A stretch of DNA of 9,842 bases from a bacterium. GTDB lineage: Bacteria > JAMCPX01. Every line of letters starts with the position of its first letter. The stretch's first letter is position 1. A model generated the notes under the pieces. It made no database searches. It was not told the DNA's origin and saw only the letters and a program-made list of their open reading frames with translations. A program made the translations under genes and the position numbers. The stretch spans positions 1-9,842 of the forward strand of contig JAJYLM010000073.1 in assembly GCA_021787655.1 (NCBI GenBank), written 5' to 3'. This document shows, piece by piece, positions 1-6,715 of the stretch.

Positions 1-90
1 AGAAGCATGCGGGTACGATGCCGTGATCGATTCCAGCCATTTTTTCAGAATGATCTCGCGCCGCTCTGCCATCAATTCCATCAGGTTCAT
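1..90 (-). CDS. RsbRD N-terminal-domain-like protein, 5' end only (cut by window edge)
   Basis: An open frame starts at an ATG at 90 and runs off the left edge, giving 30 residues that begin MNLMELMAERREIILKKWLE and continue SITASYPHAS. The ATG is preceded by GGGAGG about 5 nt upstream, a good ribosome binding site. The helical pattern, with a charged stretch followed by I-L-x-x-W and a Y-P, resembles the start of RsbRD_N domains, four-helix modules first known from stressosome proteins. In many sulfate reducers a small gene of this kind stands next to dsrMKJOP (established from genome annotation in general; not visible here). The gene lies 176 nt after dsrC on the same strand and could be co-transcribed with it. 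The same frame is open back to an ATG at 168, which would add 26 residues, but that ATG has no clear binding site. Only 30 residues are available, so the family call is tentative. Confidence 0.55.
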   Translation of the reverse strand, partial: MNLMELMAERREIILKKWLESITASYPHAS

Positions 91-113
91 AGTGCCTCCC
101 ATCTGCAGATTGT

Positions 114-255
114 GAACTGCGTACACTGCGCGTGCCCGGTCCGGTATGAATACACCGTTCCTCCACATCACCGGCCTGCCTTGAGCAGGTGGAAGGGGTG
201 AATGACGGCACGAACAGGTGTCCGCGCCTCATCATCACCGCAGTCTACGCAGTTC
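114..255. repeat. Long-armed imperfect inverted repeat between dsrC and the RsbRD-like gene
   Basis: The left arm GAACTGCGTACACTGCG (114-130) is the reverse complement of the right arm CGCAGTCTACGCAGTTC (239-255) at 16 of 17 positions. The arms enclose 108 nt. Directly inside the left arm, CGTGCC (131-136) can pair with GGCACG (207-212), and a smaller CCTGC/GCAGG hairpin (175-179 with 185-189) lies in the middle. Transcribed from the minus strand with the dsr genes, the segment could fold into a long GC-rich stem that ends 23 nt before the downstream ATG, so the ribosome binding site at about 95-100 stays free. No T-run follows, so it does not look like an intrinsic terminator. It could be an mRNA processing or stabilising structure, or a small MITE-like insertion; no clear target duplication flanks it. 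The pairing is seen directly; the function is unknown. Confidence 0.6.
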
Positions 256-266
256 TTGCCGTCTGA

Positions 267-584
267 TTATACGCAGCCCGTTGGTTTCGGAAGACCTGCT
301 ATCTTGCATGCACCTTTGGCTGGTCCTGTCGGGAATAATTCATACATGTGCTTGAGATCGACCTGTGTATCTTTACACATCTTCCTGATCATGGGAGCTA
401 TGTTATACTTCTGATAGTAATCTCTCAGGTATTTCACAACCTTCCAGTGTTCTTCGCTCATCGAAGGAACATCTTCCGTCGAAGCAAGCGCCTGAGCGAC
501 CTTCTCGTTCCACACACTGGGGTCTACGATAAACCCGTCCTCGTCCACCTCTATTTCAATTCCGCCAAGATTCACCTTTGCCAT
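267..584 (-). CDS. dsrC: DsrC, sulfur-carrier substrate protein of dissimilatory sulfite reductase
   Basis: This 105-residue protein matches the DsrC/TusE family in length and sequence. The C-terminal arm (residues 88-105, ending KIAGLPKPTGCV) carries the two redox cysteines, Cys93 and the penultimate Cys104, in a CX10C arrangement. That arrangement marks a functional DsrC rather than a TusE-like or regulatory paralogue. In the family, DsrC enters the DsrAB active site, accepts sulfur from sulfite as a trisulfide across these two cysteines, and is then reduced by DsrMKJOP at the membrane. The start at 584 is chosen because AAAGGAGG lies just upstream and the protein then begins MAKVNLGGIEIEVDEDGF, as family members do. 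An upstream in-frame extension to 884 would run through the end of dsrN and has no family support. The gene follows dsrN after 73 nt, with no promoter that I can see in the gap. Confidence 0.97.
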   Translation of the reverse strand: MAKVNLGGIEIEVDEDGFIVDPSVWNEKVAQALASTEDVPSMSEEHWKVVKYLRDYYQKYNIAPMIRKMCKDTQVDLKHMYELFPTGPAKGACKIAGLPKPTGCV

Positions 585-657
585 TGTATCCTCCTTTTTT
601 TTGTTATTGTTAGTAGATTCACGTATTGTTCGTTTGTATCTGACAACCTGTTCGTCC

Positions 658-2226
658 TTATTTTGTCTGTATGTTGAATACCGTATCCTGAGCATCTGTG
701 CCGGCATACGCCCTGCTATACTGTGAACGCAGGTTGTCCGGTGCAGTACGTCCGGCTTTATCCTTTTCTCTGGTCCCGGCGTATTCATATGCAGTCCGCA
801 CCAGGTTTTCTGCCCACTGCGGCACGCCTCCGGCATGTATATGGGAATAAACTGCCAGCATGTTCTTGTAACAGATGCCGTCACCGGCCTTGTTAAATCC
901 GGATCCTTTGTGGAGCTTAAACGCGTACCGGATCATTTCCGGCCTGATAATAACGGCCCTCGAATAATGGAATTCGTGTCCGTGAATGATGCTGCCGGAT
1001 GAAAAAAACGGATTCTCGGAAACAACCTCGAGGACAGTATAACCGTGTCCCTGCGGACGCTTTTCGAAATAGAATTCAACCGGGAGAATACCAGTCATGG
1101 GGTACGTCGTGCCGAGATACGTCAGTGATGTACCCATAAAGATTGCTCCGCCGCACTCGGCATAGACCGGAAGACCGCCTTCGACAGCCGACCGGACAGA
1201 TGTGCGGAAGCCTGCATTTTGGGCAAGCTGTGCAGCGCTTGTTTCCGGAAAACCGCCGCCGACATACAACGCGTCGATATCCGGGAGAACTGCATCTGTG
1301 AGCGCATTGACCTCCACAACGTCTGCGCCACACTTTTTGAGTGCTTCGATGTTCTCAGGATAATAAAAGGAAAATGATTTGTCCCTGATGATACCGACTT
1401 TGATGGCAGCCCGAGCAGGGTGAACCTGGTTATGGCTGACCTCTTTTTTGAGAAAGAGCGGTTTACCCGATGCAGCGATTTTGAGGAGACGCTCCCTGTC
1501 CACATACGTTGCAATCGCCCCTGCCGCAAACTCTATTGCCTGCTGAATCTCCGGGTATTCTTCCGGTGTGATGAGACCAAGATGGCGCTCCGGAAATTTA
1601 TTTGATTCGAATTTCGGCAAGGCGCCGATGACCGGCACACCGCAGGTCTTTTCTATCGATGAACGAACGATATCCTCGTGCCGCTTGCCGGCAACGCGGT
1701 TCAGGATAACTCCGGCCAGAGGAACCGTTACATCCATTCTCTGGCAGCCGAGGACTTCTGCTGCAACCGTCCGTGTGGCTTTGGTACTGTCCACGACAAG
1801 AATGACCGGCGCTTTGAGCGCCTTTGCAAGTTCAGCGGTACTATAGGTACCGTTTTCATCCATACCGTCGTAAAGGCCGCGGTTGCCTTCTATAACTGCA
1901 ATCTTATCGCTCAGGAACTCTTTGACATGGCTGCATTTCGAACATGACTGCTCGCCGCAATACCTGCAGACCTCGCTGATGCCGATATGCCGCTCGAATG
2001 AGCGCCGCACCATGGCTTCGCTGGTGAGAAATGCATCAAGATTGTAACAGGGCTTTTGGGCTGCTGACGACAGCCACGCAGCATCGATATAGTCCGGGCC
2101 TTTTTTGAAGGGAAAGACCTCCATGCCGCTCTTCTTCAGGGCCGCAACGATACCGGTGCTGACGAGTGTTTTTCCGCAGCCGCCGGCGAGTCCTGAAAGA
2201 ATAATTCTGGGTACGTTCCACAACAT
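658..2226 (-). CDS. dsrN: DsrN, cobyrinate a,c-diamide synthase-like siroheme amidase
   Basis: This 522-residue protein has the CbiA two-domain plan. An N-terminal dethiobiotin-synthetase-like ATPase domain carries the P-loop GLAGGCGKT (residues 12-20), the KKGPDYIDAAW segment (41-51) and EGNRGLYDGMD (113-123). A C-terminal class I glutamine amidotransferase domain carries the nucleophile Cys358 in YAECGGAIFMG and a late His in YSHIHAGG (460-467). In dsr operons this protein is thought to amidate siroheme to the siroamide used by DsrAB; CbiA itself amidates cobyrinate. The operon position argues for the Dsr role. Two things are unusual. About 16 residues at 86-100 hold CxxC-x4-CxxC (Cys87, 90, 95, 98) just before the ATPase acidic motif, and the C-terminus runs about 40 polar residues beyond the usual CbiA end. 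The ATG is 4 nt past the dsrL stop with only a weak binding site, suggesting translational coupling. Confidence 0.9.
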   Translation of the reverse strand: MLWNVPRIILSGLAGGCGKTLVSTGIVAALKKSGMEVFPFKKGPDYIDAAWLSSAAQKPCYNLDAFLTSEAMVRRSFERHIGISEVCRYCGEQSCSKCSHVKEFLSDKIAVIEGNRGLYDGMDENGTYSTAELAKALKAPVILVVDSTKATRTVAAEVLGCQRMDVTVPLAGVILNRVAGKRHEDIVRSSIEKTCGVPVIGALPKFESNKFPERHLGLITPEEYPEIQQAIEFAAGAIATYVDRERLLKIAASGKPLFLKKEVSHNQVHPARAAIKVGIIRDKSFSFYYPENIEALKKCGADVVEVNALTDAVLPDIDALYVGGGFPETSAAQLAQNAGFRTSVRSAVEGGLPVYAECGGAIFMGTSLTYLGTTYPMTGILPVEFYFEKRPQGHGYTVLEVVSENPFFSSGSIIHGHEFHYSRAVIIRPEMIRYAFKLHKGSGFNKAGDGICYKNMLAVYSHIHAGGVPQWAENLVRTAYEYAGTREKDKAGRTAPDNLRSQYSRAYAGTDAQDTVFNIQTK

Positions 2227-2239
2227 GGTTTCAAACCAT
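2225..2239 (-). other. 15-nt palindrome over the dsrL stop and dsrN start
   Basis: ATGGTTTCAAACCAT (plus strand) is a perfect palindrome apart from its central base. On the coding strand the dsrL stop TGA occupies the centre, and the first two bases of the dsrN ATG form the 3' end of the element. As RNA it could form a six-pair hairpin with the stop codon as its three-base loop. Ribosomes finishing dsrL would melt it, which fits coupled translation of dsrN, whose own ribosome binding site is poor. The palindrome is seen directly; the role is inference and could be chance. Confidence 0.3.
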
Positions 2240-3892
2240 ATCTATATATCCGCACGGGCATTGTTCTGCGCATTTCTTACAGCCGATACAAAATTCAAGC
2301 TTGAACTTATAGGGATCGGTTTTTGCTGCGGGTTTAACCACGGCACTGTACTGGCAGAACATCCAGCATCGTTCGCACGAAAAACACTGACCGCAGCTCA
2401 TACAGCGTTTTGCCTCTGCACGCAGCTGCTCCTCAGTGATTGTAGAGCTTATTTCTTTAAAATTATTGATTCGTTCGGCAACGGGCATGAGCTGCTTTTT
2501 GACTTTGGGCAGCCTTTCGTAATATCCGAGATTCATTTGTTTGTACGAGATAACCGGCAGCGGCAGTTCTTTCGTCGCTTCCCTGCCCCTGAGATAATTG
2601 TCGATGGCAAGAGCAGCCTTTCTGCCGAGTCCTATCGCCGTTGCCGCGATGTCGAGCTCCTGGGTCACGTCACCGCCTGCATAGATATCTTTTTCGGTTG
2701 TTTCATAATGGTCGTTGACGTTGATCCATCCGCGCTCGTTCCTGAATCTCTCGAGGCCGGTAAAATCGACGACCTGGCTCACTGCCGTTATGATCGCCGT
2801 CGCCTCAACGACAAATTCCGATCCCTTGATTGGAACGGGACGTGCTCTCCCGCTCGCATCCGGCGCACCGAGCTCCATCCTGATACACTTGATGCCGGTA
2901 GCGCGGCCGCCGCCTGTGACGATCTCGGACGGTGCTGTCAGAAACTCAAAATGAATACCTTCTTCCTCCGCCTCCTGGATCTCCGATTTGATGGCGGGCA
3001 TTTCATTGATAGTTCTCCTGTACAGTATCGTAACATCGGCACCAAGACGTTTTGATACCCGCGCAGCATCTATGGCGGTATCGCCGCCGCCGATGACGCA
3101 GACCTTGCTGCCAATGTCGACCTTAATTCCGGAACTTACGCGCTCGAGAAAATCAACACCGGTGAGCACGTTGTCTGCATCTTCACCCGGGATACTGAGT
3201 TTACTGCCGTTTTGAGCCCCGATCGCGACGTAAACGATCTTGAACTGTTTTTTCAGGTCGTCGATTGAAATGTCTTTGCCGACCTTCACGCCGGTCTTCA
3301 GGGTTATGCCCAGATCCCGGATAATCGAATTATACTCTGCATCGATGACTTCGTCGGGCAGTCTGTACCGCGGTATACCGTAGCGCAGCATACCCCCTGT
3401 TTTTTGCTTTGCCTCGAACACCGTAACCTTATATCCCCGGCGGGCAAGGTGATAAGCACAGGCTATACCAGCAGGTCCTGCACCTATCACTGCCACCGGT
3501 TCTTCATAAATCTGATCGACGATCTTTTTGTGCTGCAGGTTATGTTCTATCCCGTATGTCCCGACAAAACGTTCGATATCATTCACTCCGACAGACCCAT
3601 CCACCTCTTCCCTGTTGCAGCCGCCTTCGCAGGGATGCGGGCAGACCCTTCCCGTTACTGCGGGCAGCGGATTGTAATCCGTGACATGCTCCCATATCCG
3701 ATCAAAGCTTTCGCCGTCCTTGATCATGGTCATGTACTCCCGTATCTTTGTACCGATGGGACATGACACAGAGCATGGCGGATCCTTGGGCGTGTACCGC
3801 GGCCGCAGCGACGACCCGCCGATTGACTCGGAGGTGTCTCCTCCGCCAAGCCTTAATCCTTTTTTCTTTTTAACTACCTTGAGTTCCGGCAT
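2231..3892 (-). CDS. dsrL: DsrL-type FAD/NAD(P)/Fe-S oxidoreductase (GltD-like) of the dsr operon
   Basis: This 553-residue protein resembles the small subunit of glutamate synthase with added iron-sulfur domains. The N-terminal Fe-S domain has Cys40, Cys44, Cys84, Cys88 and Cys92 (in CPHPCEGGC). An FAD Rossmann motif VIGAGPAGIACAYHLA lies at 135-150, an NAD(P) motif VIGGGDTAID at 266-275, and the second FAD contact IYAGGDV at 403-409. The C-terminus has a cysteine-rich stretch CMSCGQCFSCERCWMFC (497-513) and a ferredoxin motif CIGCKKCAEQC (535-545). This order matches DsrL, an NAD(P)H:acceptor oxidoreductase that exchanges electrons with DsrAB/DsrC. At 553 residues it is shorter than the roughly 650-residue DsrL of purple sulfur bacteria, which fits the DsrL-2 type reported with reductive Dsr systems. 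The start at 3892 has AGAGGA about 8 nt upstream. A generic GltD-like NADPH:ferredoxin enzyme is the alternative, but its place between dsrD and dsrN favours DsrL. Confidence 0.8.
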   Translation of the reverse strand: MPELKVVKKKKGLRLGGGDTSESIGGSSLRPRYTPKDPPCSVSCPIGTKIREYMTMIKDGESFDRIWEHVTDYNPLPAVTGRVCPHPCEGGCNREEVDGSVGVNDIERFVGTYGIEHNLQHKKIVDQIYEEPVAVIGAGPAGIACAYHLARRGYKVTVFEAKQKTGGMLRYGIPRYRLPDEVIDAEYNSIIRDLGITLKTGVKVGKDISIDDLKKQFKIVYVAIGAQNGSKLSIPGEDADNVLTGVDFLERVSSGIKVDIGSKVCVIGGGDTAIDAARVSKRLGADVTILYRRTINEMPAIKSEIQEAEEEGIHFEFLTAPSEIVTGGGRATGIKCIRMELGAPDASGRARPVPIKGSEFVVEATAIITAVSQVVDFTGLERFRNERGWINVNDHYETTEKDIYAGGDVTQELDIAATAIGLGRKAALAIDNYLRGREATKELPLPVISYKQMNLGYYERLPKVKKQLMPVAERINNFKEISSTITEEQLRAEAKRCMSCGQCFSCERCWMFCQYSAVVKPAAKTDPYKFKLEFCIGCKKCAEQCPCGYIDMV

Positions 3893-3924
3893 AATGATAT
3901 CCTCTTTTCTCCAGCACGTGTGTC

Positions 3925-4191
3925 TTACTTGTCAGGTTCTGATCCTTCCTTGTGGGGAACCTGAATGGAACTGCTGCCTCCAAAATATCCGTAGACGAGT
4001 TTTCCCGAATCGATGAGAGTCCTGATCGCTTCCTTGCAGGTCTCTTTCGTACATTTCTCTTCGCCGAATTTCTGGATCATCGCGTTTGTTATGTCTTTTG
4101 CCTTCAGCTGTTTTTTACCCATGTCTTCCTGGACCATCTTGAAGATCTCGTTTTGCAACTCATCCATAGGTACTACGCCTGAATCTGCCAT
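3925..4191 (-). CDS. dsrD: DsrD, small winged-helix activator of DsrAB
   Basis: This 88-residue protein sits directly after dsrB, the standard place for dsrD. Helical segments run through about residue 60, followed by a beta-hairpin-like end, LIDSGKLVYGYFGGSSSIQV (residues 58-77), that corresponds to the family's V-L-x-Y-W-x-S-G-S-T pattern. DsrD has a winged-helix fold and has been shown in Archaeoglobus to act as an allosteric activator of DsrAB. It is used as a marker for sulfite reduction rather than sulfur oxidation, although some disproportionating bacteria have it too. The start at 4191 is preceded by AAGGGGGTGA, a strong ribosome binding site that overlaps the dsrB stop (12-nt gap). 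The protein is about ten residues longer at the N-terminus than the classical 78-residue DsrD; Met9 is a possible later start but lacks a binding site. Confidence 0.9.
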   Translation of the reverse strand: MADSGVVPMDELQNEIFKMVQEDMGKKQLKAKDITNAMIQKFGEEKCTKETCKEAIRTLIDSGKLVYGYFGGSSSIQVPHKEGSEPDK

Positions 4192-4203
4192 ACAATCACC
4201 CCC

Positions 4204-5286
4204 TTAGAGTGTAAAATGGGTTGACGTGTTAAACGTGGTGGCGGCAAATCTGTAGTCATCAATGTGGTACTTGGTAAATTCGATGCCCGTCATGTCGAAG
4301 AACCTGGGCCATCCGATCCTCTCTATCCACTCACCCAACCGTTCATACTTCTTCGCGTCTTTTGCATATACCTCGACTATGTTCTTGACCGCATTGACCA
4401 CCTCGGGCCACCGCGGCGGATTATTTGGTAAATACGGTATTGCAAGCTTGGAAAACATCGGCGCATGTCGCGCATTCGAAACCTTGCCGCCGACCCAGAT
4501 GGAAACGCCGTCGTTCAATGAATTTGCCAGGGGCATCGCAGGACACATGGTGTAGCAGTTGCCGCAAAACATGCATTTTTCTTCGTTGACCTCGACAGTC
4601 TGCACACCGTTGACAACAACCGGGGCAATGGCACCTGTCGGGCATGCCGCGACGGTCGTCGGGATCTCACAGAGCTTATTCAGGTTCGGCAGTATCTTCG
4701 GCGGCCTTCTGTGCACGCCGAGAATGGCGATATCGGAACAGTGGACCGCACCGCACATATTCAGGCAGCATGCAAGCGCTATCCTGAGCTTCGCCGGCAG
4801 TGTCATGGTCTTGAAATAGTCGTACAACTCGTCCATGACAGCTTTGACGATGCCCGATGCGTCGGTTGCCGGTGTATGGCAGTGTACCCATCCCTGCGTG
4901 TGGACGATGTTCGTGATGCTCTTGCCTGTACCGCCGACCGGATAACCGTTCGCCTCGATGGCGTCGATAAGGGGGTCGACCTTGCTCAGGTCCGACAGCA
5001 AGAACTCAACATTGTGCCTGCTGGTGAACCTGAGATACCCGTCGCAGTATTTGTCCGCCAGGTCGCAGATCATCCTGATGGTATCGACGTTGATTAACCT
5101 CGGTGATCCCATACGGACCGTGTAGAGTTTGTCGCCGTTTTCAGCAACGTGAACAAGCACGCCGGGTTTTACGATCTCGTGGTATTTCCATTTTCCATAA
5201 TTTTTTTTGATGACAGGATGCAAAAACTGTTCATATTGCGGCGGACCAATGTCCGTTCTTCTTTGTTCTGCCTGTACTGATTCCAT
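4204..5286 (-). CDS. dsrB: Dissimilatory sulfite reductase beta subunit DsrB
   Basis: This 360-residue protein has the full DsrB layout: an N-terminal ferredoxin-like half (LYTVRMGSPRLINVDTIRMI, 55-74), the siroheme/4Fe-4S ligands Cys136 (in WVHCHTPATDASG) and CCLNMCG (Cys173, 174, 178), and an inserted ferredoxin domain with CMFCGNCYTMCP (Cys238, 241, 244, 248) plus Cys215 in AACPTGAI. With DsrA it forms the cytoplasmic alpha2-beta2 enzyme that reduces sulfite and loads the sulfur onto DsrC. In characterised enzymes DsrB provides the catalytically active siroheme environment. The ATG at 5286 has AAGGAGG about 8 nt upstream, and the gap to the dsrA stop is 17 nt. The C-terminus (FDMTGIEFTKYHIDDYRF) is intact. 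Nothing is missing compared with the family. Confidence 0.98.
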   Translation of the reverse strand: MESVQAEQRRTDIGPPQYEQFLHPVIKKNYGKWKYHEIVKPGVLVHVAENGDKLYTVRMGSPRLINVDTIRMICDLADKYCDGYLRFTSRHNVEFLLSDLSKVDPLIDAIEANGYPVGGTGKSITNIVHTQGWVHCHTPATDASGIVKAVMDELYDYFKTMTLPAKLRIALACCLNMCGAVHCSDIAILGVHRRPPKILPNLNKLCEIPTTVAACPTGAIAPVVVNGVQTVEVNEEKCMFCGNCYTMCPAMPLANSLNDGVSIWVGGKVSNARHAPMFSKLAIPYLPNNPPRWPEVVNAVKNIVEVYAKDAKKYERLGEWIERIGWPRFFDMTGIEFTKYHIDDYRFAATTFNTSTHFTL

Positions 5287-5303
5287 CGTATTTTCCTCCT
5301 TAT

Positions 5304-6509
5304 CTATTTTTCTTCACCCTCTTCTTCGAAGTACTCTTCGTAGAAGATAAATGGATTTGTTCTTGGATTTGCTACCATCTGCGGCTTGGGGTCGAGTTCC
5401 AGTGCTTCAAGGAACTGTCCCATACCAACCCTCTGGATCAATTCTCCGATCCTCTCCCTGTTCTTTCCGTACTCACCCCAGAAATCCCATATCTTTTCGA
5501 CAAGGTCTTTTAGTTCTTTGTACGGCGGCTCCATCTTCATGAACGGTACAAGTACCGAAGACATCTGTGCTCCCTGAAGAATCGGCGCCTTTGCACCAAT
5601 CAGAATAGCTGCGCCGCGTTCCTTACCCGGTCTCAAAGCCTTGGGCAGGGCGTTGATACAGTGCATGCACTTGTTGCACCATTTGTTGACGATCTTGAGG
5701 TCATTGCCGTCCCAGGACATGCATTTAGCCGGGCAGAGATCACATATCTCAGACTGGATGTTCACGCCGTTTTTCGCGTATTCCCGCACTGCCTGCTGGT
5801 CGACCTGGATATCGTCTTTCCAAATCCCGATAATGGACATATCTGCGCGGGCGACGCTTGCCACGCAGTCATTCGGACACCCTGACATCTTGAATTTCCA
5901 CTTATAGGGGAATTGAGGCCTGTGCAGCAGGTCCTGAAATTCCTGGGTCAGATCGTAGGTCAGTTTCAGGGTATCGTAACACGCGAATTCACAGCGGGCA
6001 GGACCTGCGCAGCAGCTCGGTGTCCGCAAAACCGAACCCGAACCGCCAAGATCCCATCCTTTGCTGGTAAGCTTGGTGAAAATGGGTTCAAGGTTATCCG
6101 TCGACGTGCCCAGCAGGACAAGGTCGCCGGTTGATCCGTGCATGTTGGTCAAACCGGATCCGTGCTGCTCCCATACATCGCATATCTCGCGCAATGCCTT
6201 GCTTGTGTAAAACCAGCCTGACGGCTGATTGATACGCATGGTATGAAAATGTGCGACGTTCGGGAATTTGTCCGGTGAATCTGAATACCTGCCGATAACT
6301 CCGCCTCCGTACCCCCGTACCCCGACAAGTCCGCCGTGCTTCCAATGGGTTACTTTATCCGTATAGGACAGCTCAAGCTGCCCCAGGAGATCCTTTGCCC
6401 TCGGGTTTTTGTCGGCCATTTTCTTTATTTCTTTCACAAAACTCGGCCATTTACCCTTTTCCAGTTCATCGAGCAATGGTGTGCTCGATTTTTTTGTTTC
6501 GTTTGCCAT
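5304..6509 (-). CDS. dsrA: Dissimilatory sulfite reductase alpha subunit DsrA
   Basis: This 401-residue protein shows the DsrA pattern. Conserved segments are GVRGYGGGVIGRYSD (63-77) and the TGDL/GGSGSVLRTPSCC region. The siroheme/Fe-S ligands are in CCAGPARCEFAC (Cys166, 167, 173, 177) and CPNDC (Cys211, 215). An inserted ferredoxin domain carries CDLCPAKC (256-263) and CNKCMHC (278-284). The acidic tail ends FEEEGEEK. It pairs with DsrB in the sulfite reductase core. The frame is open to 6587, but the start at 6509 is chosen for four reasons: AAGGAGG lies 5 nt upstream, the protein then begins MANETKKSSTPLLDELEKGK as in relatives, the predicted transcription start (6552) lies inside the longer version, and the extra 26 residues look non-coding. 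It is the first gene of the operon, with a 43-nt leader. Confidence 0.98.
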   Translation of the reverse strand: MANETKKSSTPLLDELEKGKWPSFVKEIKKMADKNPRAKDLLGQLELSYTDKVTHWKHGGLVGVRGYGGGVIGRYSDSPDKFPNVAHFHTMRINQPSGWFYTSKALREICDVWEQHGSGLTNMHGSTGDLVLLGTSTDNLEPIFTKLTSKGWDLGGSGSVLRTPSCCAGPARCEFACYDTLKLTYDLTQEFQDLLHRPQFPYKWKFKMSGCPNDCVASVARADMSIIGIWKDDIQVDQQAVREYAKNGVNIQSEICDLCPAKCMSWDGNDLKIVNKWCNKCMHCINALPKALRPGKERGAAILIGAKAPILQGAQMSSVLVPFMKMEPPYKELKDLVEKIWDFWGEYGKNRERIGELIQRVGMGQFLEALELDPKPQMVANPRTNPFIFYEEYFEEEGEEK

Positions 6510-6550
6510 TATTCCTCCTTTCTTCCTATCGAAGTCTTTATCCTTATATC

Positions 6551-6564
6551 TTGTATACAATATA
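6551..6564. promoter_or_regulatory. Candidate operator TTGTATACAA on the dsr promoter
   Basis: TTGTATACAA (6551-6560) is a perfect 10-bp palindrome lying between the -10 box and the start of transcription of the dsr operon. Together with the -10 box it makes the minus-strand 13-mer TATATTGTATACA (6564-6552), repeated exactly at the ROK promoter. The core has the TTGT..ACAA shape of GntR-family operators, including the core I recall for the Bacillus gluconate repressor site. A protein bound here would block RNA polymerase directly. No GntR gene is in the window. Confidence 0.45.
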
Positions 6565-6587
6565 CAGAATATCTTATTTTGTGTCAA
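6552..6587 (-). promoter_or_regulatory. Sigma70-like promoter of the dsrABDLNC operon
   Basis: Read on the minus strand, a consensus -35 TTGACA (6587-6582) is followed by a 17-nt spacer and the -10 box TATATT (6564-6559). The expected transcription start is the A at 6552, seven nt after the -10 box. This gives a 43-nt leader ending in AAAGGAGGAATA before the dsrA ATG. The spacing is ideal and the -35 perfect, so the promoter looks strong unless repressed. The bases after the -10 box belong to the palindrome annotated separately. Confidence 0.75.
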
Positions 6588-6679
6588 GTAAAATCTGTTT
6601 TTTTATTCATTAAATTGTTGATCCTGAAAGCGCCAGGCAACATAACCTCTTGTTATCAAAACATTATTTAAGTTTTTTA

Positions 6680-6715
6680 TTGAAAATAGTTATATTATAT
6701 TATATATTGTATACA
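6680..6715 (+). promoter_or_regulatory. Sigma70-like promoter of the ROK gene, predicted leaderless
   Basis: TTGAAA (6680-6685) is followed by exactly 17 nt and then TATATT (6703-6708). The start of transcription expected seven nt after the -10 box falls on 6715, the A of the ROK start codon. No Shine-Dalgarno sequence lies upstream of this ATG, only AT-rich promoter DNA, which agrees with a leaderless mRNA. AT-rich repeats (TATATTATATTATATATT) make the precise -10 register less certain than at the dsr promoter. Confidence 0.6.

Noticed and set aside
91..168. Earlier start (ATG at 168) for the RsbRD-like gene
   Set aside because: The frame is open and in register, but the ATG lacks a binding site and the added 26 residues cross the inverted-repeat arm. 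GGGAGG before the ATG at 90 is a much better signal.
171..266. Open frame continuing after the dsrC stop (31 codons, with a CVDCG motif)
   Set aside because: It is in frame with dsrC but behind a TAA stop, has no start codon of its own, and falls inside the inverted-repeat region. It looks protein-like but cannot be supported as a gene.
91..266. Intrinsic terminator after dsrC
   Set aside because: Stems are present, but none is followed by a T-run on the transcribed strand.
585..884. DsrC extended to 205 residues (start at 884)
   Set aside because: It would overlap the end of dsrN in another frame. Family length is about 105 residues and the internal ATG at 584 has a strong binding site.
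2105..3055. 316-codon open frame on the plus strand
   Set aside because: It is antisense to the dsrL and dsrN coding regions, its product is rich in Cys, Arg and Phe with no family resemblance, and it has no binding site. It is a shadow of two well-supported genes.
6510..6587. N-terminal extension of DsrA by 26 residues (start at 6587)
   Set aside because: The extension covers the predicted -10 box and transcription start, has no binding site, and is not seen in the DsrA family; the start at 6509 has AAGGAGG.
6510..6714. Rex- or FNR-type operator in the dsrA upstream region
   Set aside because: I looked for TTGTGA-type half-site pairs as used by Rex or HcpR-like regulators. Only an isolated TTTTGTGTCAA at the -35 box is present, without a matching second half.
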